From Lojkania enalia (Eukaryota; Ascomycota; Dothideomycetes; Pleosporales), in the NCBI GenBank assembly GCA_010094045.1, contig ML986872.1, forward strand, positions 1 through 41,690: a stretch of 41,690 bases of DNA, given 5' to 3'. The translations under genes and the position numbers were made by a program. Under the pieces are notes generated by a model. It was not told the origin of the DNA. It made no database searches and worked only from the letters and a program-made list of their open reading frames with translations. Positions within the stretch are counted from its first letter, which is position 1, and the number at the start of each line of letters is the position of its first letter. Positions 19,799 through 32,897 of this stretch are shown here, piece by piece.

Positions 19799-21649
19799 AC
19801 ATGTTTATAAGCGAGCGGCTACTATAAGTAAGTAGCTACCTCTACTAACTTTTCGTAACGCGTTACCTTCTAACTATAATAGCTTAACCAACTACTTCTT
19901 AATTACTCTATAATAAAGTAGATATCTCCCTTACTATCTTAGCTATAAATTAATATTAAATAAGTAGTATAAAACGCGCTACTTTAATCTATACCTACCC
20001 CCGAACGACTCTACAATAATAATATACTAGAATTACTATACAACATAATTACCAGCTTAATTTAAAGAAGCTTATTTAGCTAGAAGAAGAGGTAATAACT
20101 AGGTATATACTTAACCTAGATTCGCGAGGATTTCTACCTATATTAGATACTATACGAGATATAGTAAATAAGCTGCTTATTAAGCGTAGCGCTAGCTAGG
20201 TTAGTAAGTTATAGCTATATAACTTTATTAAGCAAATAGACAGCCTTATTATACGTTTTAATTAGCTATATAATTGATAGAGAACTCTATATAAAGATCT
20301 AGAGACTATTAGAGCTTAGTTTAACCTTATAGCGTATACAAAAGCTACCTATAATATCTATAATAAGAATACTTTTAACTTTAATAAGATAGGCTTTATA
20401 ATAGACAAGATATTAGCTTAGCTAGTTATTACTAGCTTAGAGAGATAAGGTAGATTAAAAGCTATTCAGCTAGGCAATTATAAGTAGGTTACTGTAATCT
20501 ATATAGTTAACGCTATTAGATAGATAATCCTACCCTTTATTATCTTTACTAGCTAGTACTACCTCTCTATATAGTATAAGGAGGATAATATACTATATAA
20601 CTAGGCTTTCGCGGTTAATAATAATAGCTAAACTATTAATAAGCTTAGAATAGAGTAGTTAAAGTACTTTATTAAGTATATAGTAAAGTATAGGGTAGGC
20701 GCGCGCTAGCTACTTATTCTTAATAGCTATAAGAGTTATAACTTACTTAAATTCTAACAACTTTATAAGGAGAATAATATCTATACTCTCTATATACTAC
20801 TATATTTATTACACCTTCTACAGCCGTTTAATATTAGCTATTTCTCGCTATTAAAGCGCGTATATAGGCGCTAGATTAAAAGCTTAATACGCGACTATAT
20901 TAACTATATTATAAAGTTAGAGTTCTTATCTACCTTCTATACAGCTTATAAATAGTTAATTATAAAAGAGAATATCTGTATAAGCTTTTAAAGCGCTAGT
21001 CTAATTCTATATAATTTAGAAGCAGTAATATTAAAGCTTAATATTAAGCTTTATATGCTAATACCGCTTACGCTAGAGGTTACCTTCTAGAAAACTAAAA
21101 TACTAAGTAACGCGCGCGAGTTAGATACTTAATTAATATTAATTCGCAATAGAATTTAGAGATATAAGAGCTTATTACCTGCTTCTATTATTATAGTACT
21201 TAACCAGCTTAAAAAAGGCGCTAAAGTAATAGTATACGAAAGTACGCTTATATATAATTAGATTATAAGGCTTAAGAAAGTAAATAAGGCTGCTATAATA
21301 TATAGAAAGCGTAAAAAGAAGAGGATCTAGTAGAAAGGTACCTTAATAAAGGTAGAGGTAGAGGATATTATTATTTAAAAAGACGTTAAGTAGTAACTAA
21401 AGGAGGAAATATATTAAGGTAAGACGCGATTAAATATAAGTTGGTAAGCTTTAGCGTACTACAGCTATTATAGAGAAACTAGCTATAACTTAAAAACCTA
21501 TAAGAAAAATACTATAGATACTCCTTAATCTAGCGCAGCTTAAATATTATAATTATCTTATTATATTATTAAGATAGATTGCTATAAAGGCGTAAAAAGT
21601 TAGTAGGAGTAGCTACTTACTTATAGTAGTTACTTACTTATAAATACGT
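19799..21649 (+). mobile_element. N1: RIP-degraded mariner-type DNA transposon, 1,851 bp
   Basis: Inverted ends: acatgtttataagcgagcgg at 19,799 and the complement of acgtatttataagtaag at 21,649, flanked by TA on both sides. The repeats extend about 60 bp and include gtaagtagctac and ctaacttttcgtaa-like blocks at both ends. On the plus strand near 21,455-21,515 a C-terminal CCHC knuckle relic is readable (Y for C through TGT-to-TAT), the same kind as in R' and N2. Length and features match the pogo/Fot1-like group. Inserted in Copia-A. Confidence 0.83.
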
Positions 21650-21651
21650 TA

Positions 21652-22791
21652 GTCTAAAATACCTTTAGATAGACTATTAGTTAATTAACCCTAAATATTT
21701 ATAAAAACTAAAGATCTATATAAATATTATTAGTTAAAAGAAATTAGATACTACTATTACTTCTAACCTAAGCTTATAAGATAAAATTAATAAGGTACTT
21801 AATAGATAGTATATAAAATAATAAAAGATAGGAGAAATTATTATAGATAATAGAGCTTCTTTTAGTAAACCTATAGCTAATTAGTATAATATATTTCTAA
21901 TAATAAGCTTTATATTTAAGATAATAAAAAGCTTTATATTTAAAATAATAATACTAAAAAGAATTTAGCTTAGATAATTATAGATAATAGTATAAAGCTA
22001 GATAATAGACTATATATAATAGTTAGTATAAATAAAGATATTAATAAGCTTAGTAATCGATAGATACTTAATCCTAGTTTTAATACCTATATTATTAATA
22101 TAGAAGACTAGATAGAATAGATAAGAGAATATAATACTAAGGATACTAATTTTATAGGTATTAGTACTAGACGTATATAGATTATTATATAGAGAAGTAT
22201 AAAGCTTATAGCGAAAATACTAATAGGTATTTAACTATTAGTATTTACCTATATTATCTATATTCTAGAATTTATTACTAGCTTAATAGGCTTAATATAT
22301 TATTAAAAGATTAATATATACTTTAACTTAGAATAGAATTTACTATATAGAGGCGATCTAAAGATAGCTCTTATATACTTAAAATATTATAGAGGATACT
22401 AGCTAATAAATACTAATATTTTATACCGACTAAACTTTATAATACTATTATTATTTAGTACTATCTACCGTTTTTTAAAAATACTACACCTAGATTAAAT
22501 AGTTAATACTAGAATAGCTTATTAGATATAGAGTTATTAAGGTAGAAAGGCTATTAAGAAGCTAATAATAAATGTTAATAGAATTGTTATTAAATGTATT
22601 ATAGACGAATTCTATAATATCTATATAGAGACTAAGTTAATAAAATATATATCTTAGAGATAATAAGAGAATTATATTAAGAAGCTATTCTATTAAATTA
22701 CTATTAATATTATTTAACTAATATTTTAAGAAGAAGTCTATCTAAATAGTAATTAATAGGCTAGATATATAATAGACTAATATTTAAAGTA
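21652..22791 (+). pseudogene. Copia-A gag/protease to integrase N-terminal relic
   Basis: Continuation of Copia-A after N1. A protease-like stretch reads as (W)IIDS-type sequence around 21,976, and the pre-integrase region follows around 22,290-22,600. All frames carry many TAG/TAA. It ends at the TRIM-like element. Domain placement is approximate. Confidence 0.5.
22787..22791. repeat. Target-site duplication AAGTA of the TRIM-like element
   Basis: Matches AAATA at 24,214-24,218 with one G-to-A difference, itself a RIP-type change. Confidence 0.7.
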
Positions 22792-23008
22792 TATTACAGC
22801 AACGCGTATTAGATTATTAATACTAAATAAATAAGTATTAAATTAAGCTATATAGATAACTAATATACTACTACTATAATAGTTTAAAACGTCTAAATAA
22901 AGAGAGAAAAGAGATAGATATTAGGTTGTATATATATATATTAGAGGTTCGGGTCTATATATAATAGGCGAGGTAGTACGGAATTAGGTAGAAGCTAATT
23001 CTATAATA
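22792..23008 (+). repeat. Left LTR of the TRIM-like element
   Basis: 217 bp, same length as the right copy; differences are mainly transitions, including the terminal CA to TA. Confidence 0.85.
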
Positions 23009-23394
23009 GTACCCCTCTTCTATCGTCAAGCTCCTACGAGAGTATAAAGGGGAGGGAAGAGTGGGAAAATTCTAGCTTATTACTCTAGCTCTAGCTTCTA
23101 CTTAGACTTCGCTTCTATAAACGCTATCTATAGAAGCCTCCTCGCTAAACTATATATTACTAATTTATTATCTTCTAGTAAAGCTAGGCTTCTATTATTT
23201 ATCTACGCTCTAGCCTTTATTCGGACTAGAAACGCGTATCTCTACTTATTTTACCTTAATAGTCCGTCTCGTAGCACTCTAGAACATTCTTTATAGCAGC
23301 TCTTCAATCTATACTTCTACTCTAGCTTCCTCTAAAAAATTTCCCAAGATTTAACGAGAATTTGCGGAATTTAGACCAAATTTAGAGGATTTAG

Positions 23395-23905
23395 ACTATA
23401 TTATAGGTATATTAGTATAGTCTATTATTATTATATAGTAGTATTATACTAGAGATTAGATTAGATTATAAGTATATTAGCGCGACTAGTTATTATTATA
23501 TAGTAGTATTATATTAGAGATTAGGTCGGTTATATATATATTAGCGCGACTAGTAGTTAATAGTAGTACTATATTAGAAATTAGGTTAGTTTAGTTTATA
23601 TAATAGTACTATACTAGGGATTAGATTAAATTATAGGTATATCAGCATAATTAATTATTATTATATAGTAGTACTATACTAGGAATTAGATTAGATTATA
23701 GGTATATCAGCGCGATTAGTTATTATTATATAGTAGTACTATACTAGGAATCGGGTCGGTTATATATATATTAGCACGACTAGTAGTCGATAGTAGTACT
23801 ATATTAGAGATTAGATCGGTTCAGTTTATATAGTAGTACTATACTAGGGATTAAGTCGGTTTAGTTTATATAGTAGTACTATACTAGAGATTAGTAGTAG
23901 TATTA
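23395..23905 (+). repeat. Tandem array of about 60-bp units inside the TRIM-like element
   Basis: The core tatagtagtactatactagg (with variants) followed by gattagatcggt-like and atatcagcgcgactag-like blocks repeats about nine times. Units alternate so that a larger period of several units can be seen. No spacer pattern of CRISPR type. Confidence 0.8.
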
Positions 23906-23996
23906 TTACTAGTATTATATTAGTATAGTATTATTATAGGCGTCTAAAAATATACTTAGATTAAACTCTAGCGTCTAATTAAAGATCTAGATATAA

Positions 23997-24213
23997 TATT
24001 ACAGCGACGCGCATTAGATTATTAATATTAGATAAATAAGTATTAGATTAAACTATATAGATAACTAATATACTACTATTATAATAGTTTAAAACGTTTA
24101 GATAAAGAGAGAAAAGAGATAGATATTAGGTTATATATATATATATTAGGGGTTCGGGTCTATATATAATAGGTAAGGTAGTATAGGATTAGGTAGAAGC
24201 TAATTCTATAACA
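23997..24213 (+). repeat. Right LTR of the TRIM-like element
   Basis: 217 bp, starts tattacagcgacgcgc and ends ctataaca. Confidence 0.85.
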
Positions 24214-26079
24214 AAATAGTATAAAGTTTCTACCTTTCTAAACTAAATAAAAGTATTTTTAGATTAATAGATAATCTAGATAATAAAATATAGTAAATTT
24301 TTAACTATAATATTATAGTAATTAAAGCAGATAATAATTATAAATATAGTATATTACTAAATATCCTAGAAGACTTCTACTATAACTTTAGTATTCGATA
24401 TAAACTATAAGCTAAATATATAGAAGAATAGAATAGATTAGTAGAGTAAGTAGGATTAATATTTATTATTTAAGCTAGAGCTATAAAGATTTAGATAGAA
24501 CTACTAAAGTTTCTAACTTATAAACTAATTTAAACTATTATATATATACTAAACTAAATATTTATAAAAGTATTAAAATAGAAGATATTATATAAAATTA
24601 TCTAGAAGGTAAAACTAAAGGCTTATTATATATATCTAATAAGCTATTAAGCTTATATATCTAACTAATAGCTTAAGTATATTAATAAGCTTAAATTAAG
24701 AGTATTAATTAGATACTTTATTAGTTATAACTTAACTAACATTTTTAGAATATAGCTACCTATTAAAAATAAAGTTATCTATATATAAGACGTAATATTT
24801 AATATTATAAGGTTCTTATTAGAAGTATAACTCTATACTATTATACTACTATAACTAAAAGATACGAATAATTAATATTACTAATTATAAGTATAGAATA
24901 GTATATATACTCTTATATTATATTCCTCTTTAGTAGTATATACCCTAGACGCTCTAAAAGATACGATATATAAAAGTAGGTACTAAGACTTCTAGCTCTA
25001 CTAGATTAATCTTCTAGTTATCTCTAGCTACCTCTTTAATATATTTATATAGATACGCTTATATATCTATATCTATATATATACTAGACCTTTTAGTAAC
25101 TCTTAATATAGTATTTAAAGAAGTTATCTTATACTTTAACCTTTTTTATAAAAAGCTTATTAGGCTAAACTAGTACTTATATAAATTAAACTTGCGATCC
25201 TATAGTACTACCTATTAACCCCGTATACTAGGTAATATTAATTATAATATTAGAAGTACAGCTTTATACTATTATACTACTATAACTAAAAGGTATAAAT
25301 AATTAATATTACTAATTATAGGTATAGAATAGTATATATACTCTTATAGTTTTATAAAAGACTTTAAAACTATACCTATAAATTAGTAATTAAAGAATTT
25401 ATTAAACCTCTAGTATTTCTAGAGGAATTAAAATTAGATAATATAATTATCGAAAACCTATTAACCTTATAATAGTAATAAATCCTAAATATATCTATAC
25501 TTTTAAAGTTATAGGTAGAAGATAAAAATACTAAGAATATAGAAATAGAGTAACTAATTTAATAGGTCTAGTCTAGCTTTAGATTACTAACTCTAGAAAG
25601 ATTAATATTAAACTTATCTAATAGATAAAGAAATATAGATTAGTAGAAATAATCTACTACCTAGTTTAAAAGTTATATACTTAACTAGTATTAGAATAAT
25701 ACTTTAAAGTATTAAAACTTTAAGTTTAGTATAAATAATATTATTAAAGGTTAATAGATATAATAGAATATTAATTTTTATAAACTAGATAGATAGTAGA
25801 GTTATACTATCTTATATAATATATCTATTAGTAATTACCTTAAGGCCCTTTTAACTATTTTAAAAGTAGAGCTAATAATAAAAATATATATTAGAATTAG
25901 TTTTTTAAAACTTTTCGATTATATTAAAAACTAGATAACTATTAGTATAGTAAGTAGTTTTAAGAAGTAGTTTAAAAAGAGTATTATTAGATCTAGAGTA
26001 AATACTATTTTATAAAGATAATATAGATAGTAAATAGTATAAATATAGAGGTATTATCTATAATATAGGTATTTATATA
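24214..26079 (+). pseudogene. Copia-A integrase core and following pol relic
   Basis: From about 24,320 one frame reads as the Copia integrase core despite stops: ADNNYKYS (second catalytic Asp region, where SDNGxEF is expected), then EEQNRLVE at the QNGLVER position, then a helical stretch ending in IELLKF. The rest extends toward reverse transcriptase and is cut at 26,079 by Copia-B. It continues at 31,189. Confidence 0.72.
26075..26079. repeat. Target-site duplication ATATA, left of Copia-B
   Basis: Identical to 31,189-31,193. The boundary could shift by 2 nt because the LTR start is preceded by repeated TA. Confidence 0.7.
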
Positions 26080-26243
26080 TATTAGAGGGTAGATATTAAA
26101 ATAATAGACTTTATAAATATTAGCGTTTATAGACTAGTCTTAATTAAGACTAACTCTATTTAGATAGTTCTTCTAGAGAGCGCGCTTTACTAAGTAAGCA
26201 ATAATAATATACTTCCTCCTACTCTGTCTACTATAGCTTAATA
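26080..26243 (+). repeat. Left LTR of Copia-B
   Basis: 164 bp, starts TATTAGAGGGTAGAT (TG mutated to TA) and ends GCTTAATA (CA mutated to TA); equal in length to the right copy. Confidence 0.9.
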
Positions 26244-26256
26244 GGTTATAAGCTCT
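26244..26256 (+). promoter_or_regulatory. Primer-binding site of Copia-B: half of initiator tRNA-Met
   Basis: ggttataagctct follows the LTR and equals the initiator tRNA-Met anticodon-arm complement ggttatgagccc after two or three G-to-A/C-to-T changes. Same priming type as Copia-A. Confidence 0.7.
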
Positions 26257-26289
26257 TAACTATACTTCTAGCTTATAGTAAATTAGACT

Positions 26290-27480
26290 AATTATTATAT
26301 CGATTTCTAGCTTACTATTACTAACTAATAGGTAGCCTAATAGTAGTATCTAGTTAACTAACTAAGCTTAGCTTATACTACTAATATAGAACGCGATACT
26401 ATTATAGTAGACTATAAGAGAATTATAAACCTAGTAAAGGATAGTAAGAATATTTTACTATAGGAAGCCGCCTTGTAAAACTAAGTCGTTAGTAAGACTA
26501 TTAAAGATATTCTAGAAGGAGTATCTCTACTACCTAAGCCTAGTAAGCTAATATATTAGAATCTACTACTATATCTAGATAATATAGAACTGTAGATAAT
26601 AAAACTCGCCTAATAAAGTAATTTCAAGAATATTCAACGCACTAATAACGCCTATAAAGTATAATATAACTGATAGTAGAAGAACTACCGTAATTATATT
26701 AAGAAGGAAGCTTTTATTATAAGTATTCTACTCGCTATAGTTTACTAAGAGACACTTAAAGGTCTATACTTATATAAGATAGTAGAAGTACTCTTAGATA
26801 CTATCCTTAAGCACTATAAAGAGTAAGGTTTTATAGAGAAGTATATCTTCTAGGCTAATTTCTTTAACCTATATAGTAGTTACTATAATAATATATCTTA
26901 ATTTACTAGCAAATTTAAAGCTAGTTTTATATAATTAGATAATATTAACTTTAAGCCTAGTCCTAAAAGTATTATATTCTAGTTTATTATTACTATTAAA
27001 GATTAATTTAAAACCTACGTATAATAATAGTATTAGATTCTATATTAAGGTAGAGTTTTAGATATTAATATTATAATTAATAAGATTAATAATAAATTAC
27101 GTTAAAAGGATCTAGTTAAAAAAGTAATAGTATTTTAAGTACAGCTAAAAGATATATAGTAGTCTAGTAGTAATTAGTATAAAGGTAAAGATAAGAGTAA
27201 TACTAAGACTAGGAGTAAGCCTACTAATAGTAAGCCTATAGAAAGGAGGTACTATTCTAGCTACTAATATAAATATCTGGGGGGTAAATTAAACTACTAG
27301 TTTATATATCTAGAGAAGGTATTAAAATAATTTTTTAATAAATACCTAGAATTAGTATAAAAATTAATCTAATTAGCTTAATTAAACTATATACTATTAG
27401 CTAATTTTAGTACTATTATTAGTATATTAGTAAATAGCTATAATACTTAGGTTTTATTAATACCACGATATATAATTAAG
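26290..27480 (+). pseudogene. Copia-B gag relic
   Basis: Gag region between the primer-binding site and protease. A zinc-knuckle relic is readable at about 27,247-27,292 (RRYYSSY-x-YKYLGGK, where C-x2-C-x4-H-x4-C is expected; Tyr replaces Cys through TGT/TGC-to-TAT/TAC). Stops occur throughout. Confidence 0.7.
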
Positions 27481-30400
27481 TAAATACTATAGAAGCCTTA
27501 TAAGAATCGAATTATCTTTAATACCGGAGCTAACAAGTATATATATAATAATAGAACTAAGTTTATCTTAATAGAATAATCTAGTATAGGATATATAAAG
27601 ATAGATAGTAGTCTTACTAGAGTAGAAGGTAAAGGTATAATACAGCTTTATATTTCTCTAGCTAGTAGTAGTACTATTAATATATACTTTATAGAAGTAC
27701 TATACTATCTAAGTCTCTACGTTTTTATTATCTTCTTAAATTAGCTTCAACTGAAAGGACTGTACTATTATAGTCTCTATTAGAAGCTACTATGTATTGA
27801 GGATAATAGTAAGATTACCTACGTCCTTAAGATTAATAGAATACCTACTTTTCTTAAGTATATAGATAAGGTATAAGTAGCTTTCTTAATAGTCTACGTT
27901 GCTATATTCTTTCTCTAAAACTTATAGCTAGTTTAAGAGTAAGAGATTACCCTATAAGAAGCTTACGAAATCTAGGGCTATATAAACCTAGACGATTTAA
28001 AGCAGTTATTTAAGACTATTAATAGCTTAAAACTTAAAAATACTAAGAAGTTTAACTGTAAGATATATTATAAGGTAAAAGGTTATTAATAGATCTCTTA
28101 TACTCTATAATATTAAGTTAAACAAGTATTTAATATTATATATCTTAATATTATTAGTTATATTTTACTACTAGGTTCTAATAAAAAGTAATACTAGTTA
28201 CTTCTTATAGACGATTTTACGCGCTATTAATAGATCTACTTTATTAAATCCCGTGTAGAAATTACCTAAGTACTACTTAATTTTAATAGAATAGTTACTA
28301 TCTAGTATAATAAGATTATTAAGGTCTATTATTTTAATAATAATAAATGCTTTATTAATTAGGTAACTATTAAATATTTTAAGAAGCGGGGAATATAGTT
28401 ATAGCCTTTAATACTATATATAGTATACTAGAACGGCGTTACTAAGGCTAGTAATAAGCTTACTATAGATAAAGTATAATATATCCTTATTAAAGCGCTA
28501 TATCTACTACTAACATTCTAGCTATATACTATAAAGTATATAGTATAACTCTTTAATCTATTACTTACTATAGTACTTACTAATAGTAAGATACCTTTAT
28601 AAGTATTTAACGAATTCCTAGATTATTAAAATCTAGTACTAAATTTCTATAACCTTTACTATTAGAGAGAGATTAGTTATATATTTATTCTAAAGGAGTA
28701 TTATATTAAGAGTAAGAAGTTTAAAGAACGCAGCTATAAAAGCTATATAATTAGCTGTAAGAGATCTCGGATATTTCTTATATAAGATTTATAGAGTAAG
28801 AAGGTTATATAATTAAGCTTTATAATCTTTTCTTAATATCTATTAATTATAGGCCGCGTACCTTATTAAACTTAAAAAGTTTACTATAACAAGCGTCTAT
28901 ATATCTAGGAAGAGGAATCTAACTATCTAGAGGGTATATAGAATCTAGAAGGTATACTACTACTATAGCTAATGCTTTTATAAATACTTCTATAGCTAAA
29001 CGATAATAAATATATTAATCTCCTTAAATAAGGTAGAAGATATAATTTTAGGTAGGAGTAATAAGAGATAGACGAGTAATAGAGTAATAAGAACAATCTA
29101 TCGCCGTCGCCGCCACCTCCGCTACTAGTAAAGAAGCTTTATAGCCGCCCTCGCAAGACAGCAGCTCTACTAGCTAAACCTATATATCGATCCTTATATT
29201 ATACGCCCTAACAGTTTATTCTAAATATAGTATTAATAGTTAATAATATATCTCTTTAAGACGAAATAATACTAAGTATTTTTATTATTCTTATATAAAA
29301 TTTCGCTTTAGTAGTTATAATAGACGCTTACAGTATAAGAGACAATTTAAATCTCCTATCTAAACCTACTTTACTAAAGTAGACGCGCGTATATTAATAC
29401 TTAGAATAGTAGTATAAGGTAGAAGAAGAAGAAATAGAATTATATATAGAGAACAGTACCTAGAAGGTTGTTAATTATATACTAGCTAGAACTACTATAC
29501 TATCTACTAAATAGGTATATAAATATAAGTTTAATAATAAAGGACGTTTAGTATAGTATAAAATACGTCTTATTATCTACAGCAATCGCTAATATTTAAA
29601 TCTCTAAGAAGATATATATATAGGAGTAGTACGCTCTACAACTATTAAGTTAATTCTAGTACTAGTTAACACTCTTAATCTAGAGTATAACTAGGTTAAT
29701 ATTGTTATAGCCTTTTTAAATAGAAAGATAAACGAAAATAACCCTATCTATACTTAACTACTAGATAGTACAATCGTACAACTTAATAAAGTACTCTATA
29801 GTTTCCGCTAGTTACTATAATTATAGTATAAAGAGATTAGTCGCTACTTAATATTATATAGATATAGACCTCTTAATTCTAATCTATATATCTTTATTAG
29901 TAAAGAGCTATAGTAGATTATTATTATATATATTAACGATCTACTCTTTATTTATCTAACAGCTAAAGATATAGTAGCTATAAAATAAATAGTTATAAGC
30001 ACCTATAAATACCGCAATCTTAGCCTACTAAGCTACTATTTTAGAATCCGCATCGCGTATAATCGTATAATATATATAATAGAGCTCTCTATAGAATTAT
30101 ATATTAAGAAGCTTGTATTAATACTTTAGTAAGAGAACTGCCGCAAGTATAGTATACCGTTTAATCTCTTAACTATTAAACTTACAGCTCGCCTTAAAGA
30201 AGACGTCTATAATATTAAACTACTTAACAAATATTAGTTAGTTATTAGTAAGTTACTATATTCTATATATCTTATATAACTAGATATTATATATTATATT
30301 ACCTTCTTAGGACGCTTTAGTAGTAATCTAATAAGCTTATACTATAAGTATATACTATAGATTGTAGATTATCTCTATACTACGTGTAACTATATTATAA

Positions 30401-31020
30401 AGTTCTTAATACTAAATAGAGCTTAAAGAGTATTAATCGAGTATTTTACTTATATACTAAAAGTACCTCTTATAAGCTATTTAAATTTGTTATATACTAA
30501 TTATAAGAATTGTAAATTAATAGCTAGATATCTATTTAAGCTATTTAGAGGAACAATTTACTATTAATCTTTTAAGGAGTGGTTAGTAATAATATTAATA
30601 ATAGAAGCTAAATATATAGCTATTATATACACAGCTAAGGAAGTAGTATAACTCTATTAACTCTATACTAAGCTAGGTATATTATATAAACTACTTTAAC
30701 CCCTAAAGCTTTATATTAATAATTTACCAGCTATTAAGCTTATTAAGTAGGAAGAATACTACTAGCAAAGCAAGTATATTAATATCTATTATTACTAGAT
30801 TAAGGAGTAAGTAGCTCTTATTTAATTACAACTCGAATATATTATAATAGTTAATATAGCAGCAGACAGTCTAACTAAACTCCTCTCTACTAAAGCTTAT
30901 AGTTAATTCTTACAGCAACTAGATATAAGAGAAGTATTAATCGCTTACGGTTAGTACTAGTAGAAGCTACTATTAAGTAATATATATAGATATATACCGT
31001 AGTTTCCGTTTAGTTTAGGG
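27481..31020 (+). pseudogene. Copia-B pol relic (protease, integrase, RT, RNase H)
   Basis: Domain order PR-IN-RT-RH, readable across stops, mostly in one frame: protease FNTGANKYI at about 27,515; integrase with DDFTRY, then FNNNKCF at the second Asp site (about 28,330) and QNGVTKASNK (about 28,430); RT with YINDLLFIYL (about 29,920); RNase H with IIEAKYIAI and INNLPAIKLIK. Asp has often become Asn (GAT/GAC to AAT/AAC), so the catalytic residues are lost at several sites. Confidence 0.85.
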
Positions 31021-31024
31021 GGTA

Positions 31025-31188
31025 TATTAGAGGGTAGATATTAAGGTAATAGACCTTACAAATATTAGCGTTTATAGACTAGTCCTAATTAAGACTAGCT
31101 TTATTTAGATAGTTCTTCTAGAGAGCACGCTTTACTAAGCAAGTAATAATAATATACTTCCTTCTATTCTATCTACTACAGCTTAACA
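31025..31188 (+). repeat. Right LTR of Copia-B
   Basis: 164 bp, ends GCTTAACA, preceded by the ttaggggg polypurine tract. Confidence 0.9.
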
Positions 31189-32897
31189 ATATATAAATTT
31201 AATAAAGATAGTTACCTCTATTACTTTAAAATATAACTTATTATTTAAGAAGATTTATAATAGTCTTATAAAGATACTTATATAATAATATTAGCTATAT
31301 AAATATTTTAAGTAATAATTACAATTATAAATTAATTTAAACTAGAACTAATATAGTATAATATACTAAACGCTTTTCTTAATACTACTTTTAATTAAAA
31401 GCTTTATATCGAAATATCTAATAGATTTAAGAAGGATAGAAAGCTTTTATAGCTACTAAAAGTATTATATAGACTAAAGGAGTTATTACTACTATAGTAT
31501 AAAAATCTAAGAAAAATATTACTATTACTAGAGTTAATACTAATTAGAGGGTTTTTATATATTTATATTAATAAGTAGTTAATTCTATTTATCTATATTA
31601 ATAATATTATTATAGCTTTCTACTAGAAGAATTAACACCTATATTAGAATCTAGAGAAGAGATTTTAAAAATACTATAATTTAAACTATCTTAATCTACT
31701 AAAGTAGTTTTTAAATATATATATTATTTAAGATACTAATATATAAATAATCTATTTAGTTTAAAATACTTATATTAATAAGGTTATTATAAAGTATAAT
31801 ATAATTATTATAGGTTACTATTTAGAGATACTTATATTAGTTATTATAAGAGGCTATAAATAGAAATAATAAGGCTTATTAACGTTTAATATTATATACT
31901 ATATATAAATCTTAGGTGTCGTATAAGAGAATAGCTAAGGAGTAAGCTAAACGTGAGATAAGTAGGAAGATAAAGAGAAAGAAGAAGGTATATACGCTAA
32001 AGCAAGCGCGCTATATATAGGTATTAGGAGAAATATAAGAATACTATAATATTAGTAAACTACCTAGAGTAGTTAACTAAAGAACTAAATTAAATATAGA
32101 TAAAGATATATTAGAAACTAGTTAACTATTTAGCCTTTCTTATATAATTTATATAACTAGATCTAGTATAAGTTTATATAATCTATATATTATATTTAAC
32201 TAACCTAAATTAACTATATTTTAACTCTATTCGAAAATTATAAAGTTATATTATTAATATAAAATATTAAGCTCTATAAATATAGGTAGTAAATAAAGAG
32301 GAAATCTAAGAATATTTTATAATATTATAAGACTACTATAATCTAATATTTTTTAGAGTATTAGATACTACTTTTACTAATAATATTAAGATGTGTTAAA
32401 GCTCTTAAATATATATCTTCTAGCTATTTAATATAACTATTAACTAGAAATCGATTCTATAATATATAGTTATAAAATTAATAATAGAGGTAGAACTACT
32501 TACTCTATTATTTATAGGATTAGAAATAGAAGAATAGTATCGTCTATTTAATAGATTATCTATAAAGCTTAATTAGATACCTATTATCTAGTATAATAAC
32601 TAGTAGATAGTAAGAATCGTTATAAAGGAGTAGGATAAGCTTATTATTAAGCTTAAATACGTTAATACCTACTAGAGCTGGATTCGCCAAAAAGTTAAGC
32701 AGTATCGCCTATATGTATAGTAGAGACCTACTAATTAGATGCCCGCTAACAGTATAACGAAGATACTTTCTTATTAGATGTATATAGCATTTGTTAGATA
32801 ATTATATCTAACAGATATACGCTTAAAAGTTTAAAATATTAAGAGAAATACTAATTAGTTTATCCTTCCGTCGCAAGGCGACTACTGGATGAGGGGG
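31189..32897 (+). pseudogene. Copia-A reverse transcriptase to 3' end relic
   Basis: Continuation of Copia-A pol after Copia-B. At about 31,590-31,620 LFIYINNIIIAF marks the YVDD site of RT (Asp to Asn). Then comes the usual thumb-side sequence (KRF-x-KYYNLNYL, then YINKVIIKYNI) to about 31,830. A segment at 31,890-32,060 is shared with 3,715-3,900 and may be an insertion or a conserved part of a related element. RNase H is not clearly readable. The polypurine tract ggatgaggggg ends at 32,897. Confidence 0.65.

Larger units (their letters stand above)
22792..24213. mobile_element. Small non-autonomous LTR element (TRIM-like), 1,422 bp
   Basis: Two 217-bp direct repeats, 22,792-23,008 and 23,997-24,213, begin tattacagc (from TG) and end ataaca/ataata (CA), and are flanked by AAGTA/AAATA. 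The 988-bp interior has no gag or pol. Its first 350 bp is pyrimidine-rich with moderate GC, and the rest is a tandem array. A primer-binding site complementary to a known tRNA is not obvious after the left LTR (gtacccctcttctatcg). Size and lack of coding fit a TRIM or deletion derivative moved by another element. Inserted in the integrase region of Copia-A. Confidence 0.8.
26080..31188 (+). mobile_element. Copia-B LTR retrotransposon, full length, 5,109 bp, RIP-degraded
   Basis: Two 164-bp LTRs (26,080-26,243; 31,025-31,188) and ATATA duplications bound the element. Plus-strand pol order is Copia: gag with a CCHC knuckle (near 27,247), protease NTGANKYI (near 27,515, DTGA expected), integrase LLIDDFTRY (near 28,205) and QNGV (near 28,430), reverse transcriptase with IYINDLLF at the YVDD site (near 29,920), and RNase H with EAKYIAI and SKYINIYYY (near 30,604 and 30,770), ending near ADSLTKLL (about 30,865). 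A ttaggggg polypurine tract precedes the right LTR. Stops are overwhelmingly TAG/TAA at former Trp, Gln or Arg codons. It sits inside the RT region of Copia-A and is therefore younger. Confidence 0.92.

Noticed and set aside
23395..23905. Regular repeats considered as a CRISPR array
   Set aside because: Eukaryotic context, no unique spacers of constant length, and the units degenerate into each other; a tandem satellite within an LTR element.
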